This document shows positions 44,663 through 53,849 of a stretch of 64,000 bases of DNA, one piece after another. Source of the stretch: Deltaproteobacteria bacterium (GTDB taxonomy: Bacteria > Myxococcota_A > Polyangia > Nannocystales > Nannocystaceae); contig JADJEE010000001.1 in assembly GCA_016709225.1 (NCBI GenBank), positions 1,116,001 to 1,180,000 of the forward strand. The letters are read 5' to 3'. The first letter of the stretch is position 1, and every line of letters begins with the position of its first letter. The translations under genes and the position numbers were made by a program. A model generated the notes under the pieces. That model made no database searches. It was not told the DNA's origin and saw only the letters and a list, made by a program, of their open reading frames with translations.

Positions 44663-44898
44663 CGTCGGTGGCGCGGGCGCGGTGGCGCCGTCGCGCGCTC
44701 GCTTCAGCAACCAACATGCCATGCGTCGCGTCGCGCTCCGACGCTCGGATCCCTGTGCATCGGCACCGGGGGCGCGTGCGCGGCGTGGGCGTTCTGCCCG
44801 AGCTCGGGTCGCGGCGGCTGGGCGACTTGCACGGACGTGTTGGGTTCAAAAACTTGCCGGCACGCGTCGCGACGTCCACAACTCGGGGAGGCCGACCC

Positions 44899-46083
44899 AT
44901 GCGCAGCCTCGTTCTCATGCACTGGTTCGTCGCGATGGCGGCGCCGGAGCCCCACGTCGTCGCGCCGGGCGAGACCCTCTGGAGCATCGCGCGCGCGCAT
45001 GCTTGCACCGTCGCCGACGTGCGCGGGGCCAACCCCGAGCTCGGTGATGTCCTGCGCGCGGGGATCGAGCTCGCGTTGCCTTCGGCGTGCCGCGCCGTCG
45101 CCAGCCCGCCGCGGTCGCCTCCGCCGAGGGAGCGGGCGGTCAGCGGCTCGCGCGGCACCAAGGTCGTGCCGGCGCCGGCAGCACGCGAGGTCATCGTCGC
45201 CAAGGGCGACACCCTCGGACGCATCGCTTCGCGCAACGGCACCACCGTGGTCGCGCTGCGCGAGGCCAACGCGCTCACCGGCAACATGATCCACGTGGGG
45301 CAGCGGCTGCGCCTGCCCGAGCCAGCCGCACCCATCGCGGCGCCGGTCGGCGTCGGCAAGGCCAGCACCGCGCGGGCCGCCGTCGACCCGCCCACGCCGT
45401 TGTCGGAGCTGCCGCCCCCGCCGCTCGCCGACGCCGAGCTGCCGCCCCCGCCCGCTCGCACGCGCTCGGGATCGGGGTCGTCCGCGCGCGTGGCCGCACC
45501 GGCCCACGGTCGCGTGCTGATCGGCGCGGTGCAGCTGCCGACCGATCGCGCCTACTACCTGCGGCACCCCACCCGTGCGTGGGGTCAGCCCCACGTGGTC
45601 GAGTCGACGCGCGCGGCGATCCGCGAGGTGAAGCGCAAGTACCCCCGCGTGCACCGACTCGCGATCGGCGACCTCTCGGCGCGCTCGGGCGGACGGCTGT
45701 CAGGCCACAAGTCGCACCGCACCGGGCGCGACGTCGACCTCGGGCTCTACTTCGTGCGCTCGCCGTCGGCCTACCCCAAGCGCTTCGTCGGGGCCGACGA
45801 GGCCGAGCTCGACTTCGCGGCCACCTGGGCGCTCATCGAGGCGTTCCATCGCCAGTCGAAGACGGCCGGCGGCCCGACCATCATCTTCCTCGACTTCGCG
45901 GTGCAGGGGCGCATCTACGAGTGGGCGCGCAAGCACGGTGTGTCGCGTCGCGTGTTGCGCGAGGTGTTCCAGTTCCCCCATGGTCGCTGGTCCCACGAGG
46001 GGCTCGTGCGCCACGAGCCCGCCCACGCCGATCACCTGCACGTGCGCTTCGGCTGCCCGCCCCACGGCGAACACTGCCGCTGA
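44899..46083 (+). CDS. LysM and MepA-like murein endopeptidase
   Basis: 394 residues. After a short hydrophobic N-terminus (MRSLVLMHWFVAMAA) come two LysM domains (HVVAPGETLWSIARAHACTV at ~19 and VIVAKGDTLGRIASRNGTTV at ~96), a Pro-rich linker, and a C-terminal domain with the penicillin-insensitive endopeptidase pattern: GDLSARSGGRLSGHKSHRTG, GRDVDLGLYF and HADHLHVRFGCP. The His/Asp zinc ligands of MepA/LAS peptidases are present. It likely binds peptidoglycan through LysM and cleaves D-Ala-mDAP cross-links. ATG 44899 is preceded by GGGGAGG. Its 3' end faces the kinase-TPR gene, 8 bases away. Confidence 0.9.
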   Translation: MRSLVLMHWFVAMAAPEPHVVAPGETLWSIARAHACTVADVRGANPELGDVLRAGIELALPSACRAVASPPRSPPPRERAVSGSRGTKVVPAPAAREVIVAKGDTLGRIASRNGTTVVALREANALTGNMIHVGQRLRLPEPAAPIAAPVGVGKASTARAAVDPPTPLSELPPPPLADAELPPPPARTRSGSGSSARVAAPAHGRVLIGAVQLPTDRAYYLRHPTRAWGQPHVVESTRAAIREVKRKYPRVHRLAIGDLSARSGGRLSGHKSHRTGRDVDLGLYFVRSPSAYPKRFVGADEAELDFAATWALIEAFHRQSKTAGGPTIIFLDFAVQGRIYEWARKHGVSRRVLREVFQFPHGRWSHEGLVRHEPAHADHLHVRFGCPPHGEHCR

Positions 46084-46091
46084 CATTCGCT

Positions 46092-48884
46092 TCAGTGCTC
46101 GGTCGCCGCCAGCAACGTGCGTAGCTCGTCCTGCTCGACGCGCGGACGTCCGAGCTCGCGCGCGAGCTCGAGGGCCTCGGTCGCCTGCGCGCGCGCACCG
46201 GCGCGATCGCCCAGCGCCAGGCGGATCGACGCGCCCTGGTGGAGCGTCGCGGCCACGTCGGGGTGCCGCGGTCCGCGGGTGTCGCGGTAGATCGCGAGCC
46301 CCTCGTCGTTGAGGGTGGCGGCCCGCTGCAGCTCGCCGCGGGCCTGCGCGACGCTGGCGAGCGCGACCAAGGACGCGCCCACGCCGGGGTGGTCGTCGCC
46401 GTAGTCGCGGCGACGCAGTGCCAGCGCCCGGGTCGCGCGGCGCTCGGCCTCGTCGAGGAGGCCGGCCTCGACCAGCACGATCGCGAGGTTGTTGGTCACG
46501 TCGGCGACGCCCTCGTGCTCGGTGCCCAGGGCCTGCTCGGTGAGCTCGACGACGCGACGGAAGCGATCGAGGCAGGCCGAGGCGCCGTGCTGGTGGTAGC
46601 AGGTGGCCGACAGCGCGTTGCCGATCTGCGCGTAGTCGGGGTGGTGCTCGCCCTTGTCCCGCGCGACGATGGTCTCGACCCGCGTGAACTCGGCCTCGGC
46701 CTCGGCGTAGCGCCCGAGCGCGAAGTAGCCCATGCCGAGCGCCTGGTGGGCCCGTGCGGTGTGGAGACTGTCGGGGCCCCAGCGCGCCTGTGCCAGCGCC
46801 AGCGCGCGCACGCACTGCGCCAGCGCGAACACGCCGTCGCCCTTGTCCGCGAGCACCTTGCACATCGCCTGCGCGAGCCCGGCGCGGGCACCGTCGCCGT
46901 CGTGCAAGCGCTCGAGCATCGCGGCGGCGTGGCCGGCCCACGCCAACGCGTCGTCGTAGCGCGACAGGCCGAGCCCGACGGTGCCGACCAGCTCGGTCGC
47001 TGCGCGCACGAACAGCGCGTCGTCACCGACCGCGAGCGCGCCATGGGCCGCGTCCTCGAGCAGGCGGCGGCCGTCGGCGGTGAGGCCAGCCATCTGCGCG
47101 AGGTCACCCCGGAGCGCCTTCACCTCCGCGACCAGCGGTCGGTAGCCCGCCGCGCGCGCACGGGTGTCGAGCACCGCGGTGTCCTCGTAGGCCTGCGCGT
47201 AGCGGCCGAGGTGGCCGTCGACCTCGGCGGCAGCGAGCGCATCGCGGACGGCCTCGACCTCGCGCGCGACCGCGGCGTCCTCGGGCGGCGCGACGGCGGC
47301 CAGCAGGGCGGCGTCGTCCTCACAGCGTGACAGCTCGGGCAGGCCCGCGATGGCGTCGGCGGCATGGTGCACGATGGCATCGTCGGCCTGCTCGAAGCGC
47401 GCCGCGACCGAGGCCAGCGAGGCCCGTCGCACGTGCAGGCAGGCGCTGCGCCGATCGAGCAGCTGCTCGGACTGCTCGTGGCGCACGTGGGTGGCGGCGC
47501 AGGCGTCGTGGGCGAGCGCGGCCCAGCGGCCGGCGTAGTCGTCGAGCGCGGTGTTCACCCGCGCGGCGGTGTCGACCCCGAGCGACGCGCTGACCTCGGT
47601 GAAGCGGGTCGCGATCGCGTCGCGTCGCGCAGGCGACCACACCGACGCGAGCGAGGCAGCGGCGTCGGCACAGGGGTCGGCGGCGCCGGGACGCAGCGAC
47701 GCGACCGCGAGCCCGCCGAGGCCCAGCAACGCCGCCGCCGCGAGCCACGGTCCGCGTGTGCGTCCGGGCTGCATCGCTGCGAGCAGCTCGTGCATGCTGG
47801 CGAAGCGTGCCGTGGGCTCGACCGCGAGCCCGCGATCGAGCGCGCGCCGAAGGTGCGCGGGCACGCGGATCTCCGGCGGCGGCGGGCGGCGTCGTCCGCT
47901 GCACACCGCGATCGCCAGCGAGAAGCGATCGCTGCCCTCGAACGGTCGCACGCCGTACAGCGCCTCCCACAGCGCCACGCAGAACGCGAACTGATCGGCG
48001 CGCCCATCGACGTCGAGGCCGCGGTGCTGCTCGGGGGCCATGTACGCCGGCGTGCCCGCCATCGCGCCGGTACGGGTGAGTCGCACGTCGACGCGGCCGC
48101 TGGCGTCGGCGCCGATCACCAAGCCAGCGGAGCGATCGATCACGTCGACGGTCGCACGCGCACGCAGCCGGTCGCTGACCAGCTCGCGATCGCTGCGCAG
48201 GCTCGGGTCTGGGCGCGGCCCGGGCTCGACGCTGCGCGCCGGATCGGTCGCGAGCTCGCGCTCCGAGGGCTCGCCGGGCAGCGTCGCGCCCGCGCTGCGG
48301 GCGAGCCCGAAGTCCAGCACCCGCACGCGACCGTCCTCGCCCATCATCACGTTGTCGGGCTTGAAGTCGCGGTGCATGAGCCCCTGGTCGTGGGCCGCCG
48401 CGAGCCCGCGGGCGGCCTGCACGAAGGTCGCGACGATCTCCTCGCGGCTGCGGGGCGCCGCCGCCAACCACTGCGTGAGGGTCTGCCCGCGCACGAACTC
48501 CATCGCCACGAACACGCGGCCCTCGAAGGTGCCGACGTCGTGCACGCCGACCACGTTGGGGTGGGAGAGCTTGGCGAGCGCCTGGGCCTCGCGCAGCAGG
48601 CGAGCGCGCCCCATGCTGCCGGCCTCGGCCTCGCCATCGGGCTGCAGCAGCTTGATCGCGACCCGCCGATCGAGATCGGGATCGAACGCGGCATAGACCA
48701 CGCCCATCGCGCCCTCGCCGACGCGCTCGATCACGACGTAGCGACCGATCGCACCGCCGTGCGCGACGGCGGCGTCGGGCCACTCGCGTGCCGCCGTCGC
48801 CGGCGCGCACGCGGGTTGGGACTCGGGGTCTGCCGAGGTCTTGCGCGCGACCTCGCAGGTGGTCGAGAGGGGCAGCTCGGGCAC
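46092..48884 (-). CDS. Ser/Thr protein kinase with C-terminal TPR region
   Basis: 930 residues. Kinase domain (~47-330): GEGAMGVVYA near 55, AIKLLQP, HRDFKPDN near 170, LDFGLARS and GTPAYMAPEQ. A stretch inserted after DFGLARS before GTPAYM is unusually long (~55 residues). A TM helix (~378-398) is followed by about 500 residues of Ala-rich helices that read as tetratricopeptide repeats (AYEDTAVLDTRARAAGYRPL, HQALGMGYFALGRYAEAEAE). The start GTG 48884 has GGAG 5 bases upstream; in-frame sequence further up is shadow. The TPR part may bind signalling partners in the periplasm. Catalytic residues are complete. Confidence 0.9.
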   Translation of the reverse strand: MPELPLSTTCEVARKTSADPESQPACAPATAAREWPDAAVAHGGAIGRYVVIERVGEGAMGVVYAAFDPDLDRRVAIKLLQPDGEAEAGSMGRARLLREAQALAKLSHPNVVGVHDVGTFEGRVFVAMEFVRGQTLTQWLAAAPRSREEIVATFVQAARGLAAAHDQGLMHRDFKPDNVMMGEDGRVRVLDFGLARSAGATLPGEPSERELATDPARSVEPGPRPDPSLRSDRELVSDRLRARATVDVIDRSAGLVIGADASGRVDVRLTRTGAMAGTPAYMAPEQHRGLDVDGRADQFAFCVALWEALYGVRPFEGSDRFSLAIAVCSGRRRPPPPEIRVPAHLRRALDRGLAVEPTARFASMHELLAAMQPGRTRGPWLAAAALLGLGGLAVASLRPGAADPCADAAASLASVWSPARRDAIATRFTEVSASLGVDTAARVNTALDDYAGRWAALAHDACAATHVRHEQSEQLLDRRSACLHVRRASLASVAARFEQADDAIVHHAADAIAGLPELSRCEDDAALLAAVAPPEDAAVAREVEAVRDALAAAEVDGHLGRYAQAYEDTAVLDTRARAAGYRPLVAEVKALRGDLAQMAGLTADGRRLLEDAAHGALAVGDDALFVRAATELVGTVGLGLSRYDDALAWAGHAAAMLERLHDGDGARAGLAQAMCKVLADKGDGVFALAQCVRALALAQARWGPDSLHTARAHQALGMGYFALGRYAEAEAEFTRVETIVARDKGEHHPDYAQIGNALSATCYHQHGASACLDRFRRVVELTEQALGTEHEGVADVTNNLAIVLVEAGLLDEAERRATRALALRRRDYGDDHPGVGASLVALASVAQARGELQRAATLNDEGLAIYRDTRGPRHPDVAATLHQGASIRLALGDRAGARAQATEALELARELGRPRVEQDELRTLLAATEH

Positions 48885-48981
48885 GGGTGCTCCAGGGTCG
48901 ATCGTACGACGCGCGACCCGTCGATCCACGATTGCGCCGCGATTGCACCGCCGCGGGCCGCCCGCGGACGGGGTCCCGGCC

Positions 48982-50562
48982 TCACTCGGGCCAGGGCTGC
49001 AGCGTGCGACTGGGACTGCCGTCGTGGATCGCCGGCCAGCCGTCGTCGCCCCACACGATGCGATCGACCAGCACCTGCCGCCCGAGCGCGCCGTCGTGGG
49101 TGCCGTCGCCGGCGTTGGTCCACGCGTGATAGACGAAGATGTCGTCGTCGCCGACGTGGACCACGCTGCCGTGGCCGGGCCCGACCCAGCGCTCGTTGTT
49201 GCCGAGGATCGGTGCGCCGTGCTTCTGGTAGGGGCCGAGCAGCGCGGGCGCCCGCGCGACACCGGTGCGATAGCGGTGGTCGTAGACGTTGCCGCTGTAG
49301 AACAGGAACCACTCGCCGTCGTGCAGCACCAGCCACGGCGCCTCGATCACGCCGCCCTCCCAGGTGCCGGGCTCGTTGACGAGCAGCTGCGTCGCGCTCG
49401 AGCCGGCCGCGAAGCCGGAGCCGTCGGGCAACAGCTCGCGCGCGAGGATCGGCGTGGGCGCGCCGACGCTGTTGCCGTCGATCTTGTACACGAGGTAGCG
49501 GGTGCCACCGTCGTCGGCGACGGTGGCATCGATGACGCCCTGGTTGTGCTGCACGAGCGGCCCGTCCGAGACCGTCCACGGCCCGTCGATGGTGTCGGCC
49601 CAAGCTGCGCCGATGCACAGGCGGTTGCTGCCGTCGACCGTGGTGAAGTACGCGACCAGGCCATCGCCTTGGTGGTGCAGCTCGGGCGCCCAGTTGCGGC
49701 CGCCGTTGTCGGCCCACGGCGGCTTGCCATCGGGCAGCAGGAACGTGTCGGTGTCGTGCCACGTGACCAGCTGCGCGCTGCGGCGCACGCGGAACTTGCC
49801 GCCGGTGCAGACCATCGCGTAGCCGGGCGTGTCGTCGTCGTCGAGCGCGACCACACCCGGGTCGGGGCAATCGAAGCCGACCACCGGGTTGCGGTATGGC
49901 GGCTTCGGGGCGGAGCTCGGCGCGAGCTCGGGCAGGGTCGTGAACGCCGACGGCGGGATGGTCTGCTCGGGCACGTCGGTGCGTGACCACGACAGCGCGA
50001 TCGAGGCCTCGAGGTCCCACTCGAAGTACTCGATCTCGATCGCCACGGGCAGGTCGGCGACCAGTGCGATCTGGCCCTGCGAGCGCGTCACGTAGTGCGG
50101 CTGCCAGTCGTCGATCACCAGCGTGCCGTCGATGCGCACCCGCACGCCGTCGTCGGCATCGACGAGGATGGTGTAGAGGTCGCTGCTCGGCGCGGTCAAG
50201 AACCCGCGCCAGCGCACCGAGACGTGATCGGCCTGGTCGCCCCACGGCGGCGCCATGCCCCACGCGTGCACGACCTCGGGCTCGATCGTCGTCGCGATCG
50301 GCGTCACGTGCTCGGCGAAGTACTCCGCCGTGATGCCTGCCACCGGCTCCGGCGGCGCCTCGCCGGAGCTCGACGCGTCGCCCTCACCGGAGCTCGACGC
50401 CTCGCCGACGGTGGTCGCCGCGGTCGTCGCAGGGCCCGCGCTCGTCGACCCCTGCGCGCCCGAGCTCGAGCCCTCGCTACCGTCGCTGCGGCCATCACCG
50501 CCCTCGGCGTCGAGGCTGCACGCCAACGTCCACGTCACCAGGATTGCCGCGCGTCGGGCCAC
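48982..50562 (-). CDS. PA14-GH43 family lipoprotein
   Basis: 526 residues. The N-terminus has a lipobox (TWTLAC) and a Ser/Gly/Thr-rich linker (~20-65). A PA14 domain follows (~75-205; EYFAEHVTPI, RWRGFLTAPSSDLYTILVDA, VRVRIDGTLVIDDW), then a five-bladed GH43-type glycosidase (~225-520; FDCPDPGVVALDDD with the catalytic Asp, NWAPELHH, VIEAPWLVLHDGEW, GPGHGSVV). It should cleave arabinan or xylan-type sugars at the cell surface; PA14 may bind sugar. Start ATG 50562 puts the lipobox 12-15 residues in. No sugar transport genes are close. Confidence 0.88.
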   Translation of the reverse strand: MARRAAILVTWTLACSLDAEGGDGRSDGSEGSSSGAQGSTSAGPATTAATTVGEASSSGEGDASSSGEAPPEPVAGITAEYFAEHVTPIATTIEPEVVHAWGMAPPWGDQADHVSVRWRGFLTAPSSDLYTILVDADDGVRVRIDGTLVIDDWQPHYVTRSQGQIALVADLPVAIEIEYFEWDLEASIALSWSRTDVPEQTIPPSAFTTLPELAPSSAPKPPYRNPVVGFDCPDPGVVALDDDDTPGYAMVCTGGKFRVRRSAQLVTWHDTDTFLLPDGKPPWADNGGRNWAPELHHQGDGLVAYFTTVDGSNRLCIGAAWADTIDGPWTVSDGPLVQHNQGVIDATVADDGGTRYLVYKIDGNSVGAPTPILARELLPDGSGFAAGSSATQLLVNEPGTWEGGVIEAPWLVLHDGEWFLFYSGNVYDHRYRTGVARAPALLGPYQKHGAPILGNNERWVGPGHGSVVHVGDDDIFVYHAWTNAGDGTHDGALGRQVLVDRIVWGDDGWPAIHDGSPSRTLQPWPE

Positions 50563-50631
50563 GGATCAGTCGTGGCACGCAGGGGCCGGGGGCGGCAATC
50601 CGTAGAACGATCGATCGCGGTGGATCGCGGG

Positions 50632-50705
50632 CGCCCGCGGCAGGGATCGAACCTGCGACCTACGGTTTAGGAAACCGTCGCTCTATCCAACTGAGCTACG
50701 CGAGC
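50632..50705 (-). tRNA. tRNA-Arg (CCT anticodon)
   Basis: Cloverleaf on the minus strand: acceptor GCTCGCG with CGCGGGC (one G-T), anticodon stem ACGGT/ACCGT around TTCCTAA (anticodon CCT), T-arm GCAGG/CCTGC with TTCGATC. Discriminator G; no encoded CCA. Confidence 0.93.
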
Positions 50706-50742
50706 CTGACCGGCGCGAAGGTAGCAGAGCCGACGGTCCGCG

Positions 50743-51111
50743 TCAGCCGGGCGAGTGCTTGGCGAGCCACGCGAGCGCCTCGGCCTGGTCGCCGAAGGCG
50801 CGGGTGCGGGCGCGGTGGGCGAGGGCCTCCATGTTGAGGCGGACGGCGAGCATCTCGGAGCGCAGCACGACGGCGACGACACAGCGCTCGCTGATGGCGC
50901 GGACCCACGCGATGATGTGCTCGCGCACCGCGGCCTCGGTCGCGGTGGTCTCGCGGTTGTCGAACACGAGCTTGCGTGCGCCGCAGTCGGCCAGCGCGGT
51001 CTCGATCGCGGCGACGAAGCGCGCGGCGCCGGCGAGATCGGGCGCACCGCGCTGCCAGACCTCGAGCCGGTCGTCGACGGCGGTGAGCCGGTACTCGTGC
51101 GAGGCAGCCAT
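50743..51111 (-). CDS. STAS/SpoIIAA-like domain protein
   Basis: 122 residues. N-terminal SHEYRLTAVDDRLEVWQRGA and the KLVFDNRETTATEAAVREHI core, ending with FGDQAEALAWLAKH, match the small SpoIIAA-like (STAS) proteins common in myxobacteria. The usual phosphorylatable Ser of anti-anti-sigma factors is not obvious, so a regulatory role by phosphorylation is uncertain. ATG 51111 is the first good start. It lies 37 bases after the 5' end of tRNA-Arg on the same strand. Confidence 0.82.
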   Translation of the reverse strand: MAASHEYRLTAVDDRLEVWQRGAPDLAGAARFVAAIETALADCGARKLVFDNRETTATEAAVREHIIAWVRAISERCVVAVVLRSEMLAVRLNMEALAHRARTRAFGDQAEALAWLAKHSPG

Positions 51112-51164
51112 GCGACGCGGGGCCTGCCATCAGCATAGCGCGGCGGCCTCGACGCGAGCGCGTC

Positions 51165-51822
51165 CTACTCCGGACCCCACCACGCCGCCTCGTCGATCAT
51201 CGACGGATCGAGCGCGGTGTCGGGGTGGGCCAGATGGACGCGGAACACCAGCGCCCACCGACGCATGAGCTCGACGTCCTCGCGTGCGCGCCAGGTCGTG
51301 GCCTCGGGCACCTCGAGCATCGTGGGGTCGTGGGCCTGCAGGCGCTCGTGGGCGCGCAGTCGTTCGTGCTCGGCCTCCCACTGGGTGACCGCGGCGTGGC
51401 CGAGCGCGTCGGGCTCCGCGAGCACGCGTGCGGCCCAGCCCCTCGAGATCGTCCGCCCACGGATCGACCGCGCCGGTGGCGGGCTCGAGGCGCACGATCC
51501 CGTGGCGGTGCAGCGCGAACTGCCGCCCGAGAACGTCCTCTGCGAAGAAGTAGAGTGTCGTGGCGTGACGCCAGGTTCCCCGCCACAGCGTGAGCGCGTT
51601 CCAGTCGTCGTTGCCGCGCACCTGGGCCACCGTCACCGACGGGCGCACGTACAACGCACCGTCCAGGGTTCGGAATCCATCTCGCAGATGCAGCAGCGAT
51701 TCCACCTCCAGCACACGCTCGCGGGCGGCGGTGATCGGGACCTCCCGCAGGCGCGCCGGCACGCGCGAGTAGGCGGGGCCAGCACGGGTGAGCAACTCCA
51801 CGAGCGCGCGGTTCTTTGCCAT
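51165..51822 (-). CDS. SMI1/KNR4 (SUKH)-like protein, frame broken by one base
   Basis: The reconstructed product is ~218 residues: MAKNRALVELLTRAG..., a HLRDGFRTLDGALYV helix-strand, FFAEDVLGRQFALHRHGIVR, then LAEPDALGHAAVTQWEAEHE and a C-terminal helical part. The HLRDGF...FFAEDVLG layout resembles SUKH/SMI1-KNR4 proteins, which often act as immunity proteins to toxins. The frame shifts near 51440: GAGGGGCTGGGCC needs one G fewer to read GAG GGC TGG GCC and join both halves smoothly. The error sits in a homopolymer run, so assembly error is the simplest reason. Family assignment is moderate. Confidence 0.65.
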
Positions 51823-51958
51823 CGGAGAGCCCGAGCATACCGCTCCACATGCGGTGCGATTTCCGGCGCGCGCGCGAGTCCGCACCCACGCCACGACGCG
51901 AGGTTTCGCAGCTCGGCCAGGTGGCCGCGACGCGGCACGCCGCTGTTAGGATGCGGCC

Positions 51959-53824
51959 ATGCTTCGGACCCGTCTCCTGCCTTGGCTCGCGCTCGTCGGC
52001 GTGGCCGTGCCCCCGGTCGCCGCCGGCGCCAGCACGCTGCGCTTCAACACCACCGCCGCCGGCAACGTCACCGCCACCGGCAACACGCTGGGCCTCGCGA
52101 AGGAGCTCAACGCCAACGGCCCCGGCACGCGCGACTCGATCGGCACCTTCATCACCCTCGACCCGACCTCGATCGACAACCACCCCGTCAATCTGGCCAA
52201 TCCGTGGGGTGTCAACACCACCGAAGACTGGACCGAGAACGGCGCCGAGGCGGTGCTGGTGCTGCCCAAGGACGCCGAGGTGCTCTACGCGGAGCTGGTG
52301 TGGGGCGGCAGCACGTACTACGGACCGACCGAGGACGTGACCGCGTTCCTCGACGACGCCGTCACGCTCGGCTTCGGCGTCGACGCGACCGACGTGTCGC
52401 CCGATCCCGAGACCGGTCTGGTGATCGACGAGCCCGGCAACGGCTTCCTCGCCCACTACTACATGCGCACCGCCGACGTGACCGCGTTCGTGGCCGAGCA
52501 CGGCGCCGGCACCTACGACGTCTCGGGCGTGCCCGGCACCCAGGACACCTCGATCAACTCGCTGAACGCGGCGGGCTGGACGTTGGTGGTCGCGTACCGC
52601 GACAGCGCGCAGCAGATCCGCAACCTCACCGTGTTCGTCGGCGGCTCGTTCGTCGACGAGAACGCCACCGAGGACTACGAGTTCGAGGGCTTCTGCACGC
52701 CGCCGATGGGTCCGTTCACCGGCGGCGCGGTGGTCAGCGCGATCGAGGGCGACGCCAACCTGGTCGGCGACCAGCTGGTCATCGGCCCCAACGCCGCTGG
52801 GCCGTTCGTGAACCTGTCGGGCCCCAACAACCCGCAGAACAACTTCTTCGCCTCGCAGATCAACGGCGCCGACGGCCTGCTCGACAGCTCGGGCAGCTTC
52901 GGCAACGCCAACCACGACGCGATCCTCGGCATCAATGCCAGCGGCGGTCGCCAGGGCTGGGACATCACCCATGTGGGCCTGTCGTCGGACGACGGCCAGC
53001 TCGACAACGGCCAGACCGCGGCGGTGCTGCGCACCCAGACCACCGGTGACTCCTACGTGCCGACCACGGTGGCGTTCGCGATCGGCGTCAACGCGCCCGA
53101 CTTCTCCGGCAAGGGCACCGGCGCCAGCATCGATCCCGGCTCGCTGGCGATCGACGACGACGCCACCGTCACCGTCACGATGAACAACGTCGGCCTGGTC
53201 GACGCCGAGAACATCGCGTTCACCATGCCGCTGCCCAACGGGCTCTCGCTCGACGCGTTCACGATCGACGGCAACGCCGGCGACATCGATGGCAATGCGG
53301 TCGCCGCCGCCGACCTCACGACCGGGGTCGCGATCGGTACGGTTGGTCCCGGCGAGGTGCGCCAGATCGTGGTGTCGCTGTCGGCCAGCGGCGAGCCCGA
53401 TGATCCGGACGCCGGCTGGACGCTGGCGCCGGGCTGGACCTACGACTACGTGAGCTGCGTCGGCGAGCCGCCGCTCGAGGAGCCCTACAACGCGCCGTGG
53501 CTCGAGCTCGAGTTCGAGCCCGCGGCCGCGACCACCGGCGGCGCCGATGAGAGCGGCGGCACCACGGCCGCCGACAGCTCGGGCGGTGCCGACTCCGACA
53601 GCAACTCGGCGTCGGCCAGTGAGGGCGACGCGAGCGCGAGCGCCAGCGCGACCGACTCGGCCGACGACAGCGGTGGCATCAGCGACAGCGACTCCGCGGG
53701 CGTCGGCGACGGCAGCGACAACGGCTGCGGCTGCACCACCCGGCGCGGTCCGGCACCGGCCTCGTTGCTGCTGGTCGGCGCGGGCGTGCTCGTCGTGGGT
53801 CGCCGTCGTCGCCGCGCGCGCTGA
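51959..53824 (+). CDS. Exported surface protein with MYXO-CTERM-like C-terminus
   Basis: 621 residues. A signal peptide (MLRTRLLPWLALVGVAVPPV), a beta-rich Asn/Thr/Gly body (~25-520), including a DUF11-like stretch (IDDDATVTVTMNNVGLVDAE), and a Ser/Asp/Ala/Gly linker (~525-590). The end is CGC, a hydrophobic helix (ASLLLVGAGVLVVG) and RRRRRAR, the tripartite pattern of MYXO-CTERM proteins thought to be processed and surface-anchored. A TAGGAT -10-like box at 51947-51952 is only 6 bases before the ATG, so the message may be leaderless. Ligand unknown. Confidence 0.88.
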   Translation: MLRTRLLPWLALVGVAVPPVAAGASTLRFNTTAAGNVTATGNTLGLAKELNANGPGTRDSIGTFITLDPTSIDNHPVNLANPWGVNTTEDWTENGAEAVLVLPKDAEVLYAELVWGGSTYYGPTEDVTAFLDDAVTLGFGVDATDVSPDPETGLVIDEPGNGFLAHYYMRTADVTAFVAEHGAGTYDVSGVPGTQDTSINSLNAAGWTLVVAYRDSAQQIRNLTVFVGGSFVDENATEDYEFEGFCTPPMGPFTGGAVVSAIEGDANLVGDQLVIGPNAAGPFVNLSGPNNPQNNFFASQINGADGLLDSSGSFGNANHDAILGINASGGRQGWDITHVGLSSDDGQLDNGQTAAVLRTQTTGDSYVPTTVAFAIGVNAPDFSGKGTGASIDPGSLAIDDDATVTVTMNNVGLVDAENIAFTMPLPNGLSLDAFTIDGNAGDIDGNAVAAADLTTGVAIGTVGPGEVRQIVVSLSASGEPDDPDAGWTLAPGWTYDYVSCVGEPPLEEPYNAPWLELEFEPAAATTGGADESGGTTAADSSGGADSDSNSASASEGDASASASATDSADDSGGISDSDSAGVGDGSDNGCGCTTRRGPAPASLLLVGAGVLVVGRRRRRAR

Positions 53825-53849
53825 CGCCGGTGGCGTCGCCGGTGGGCCG

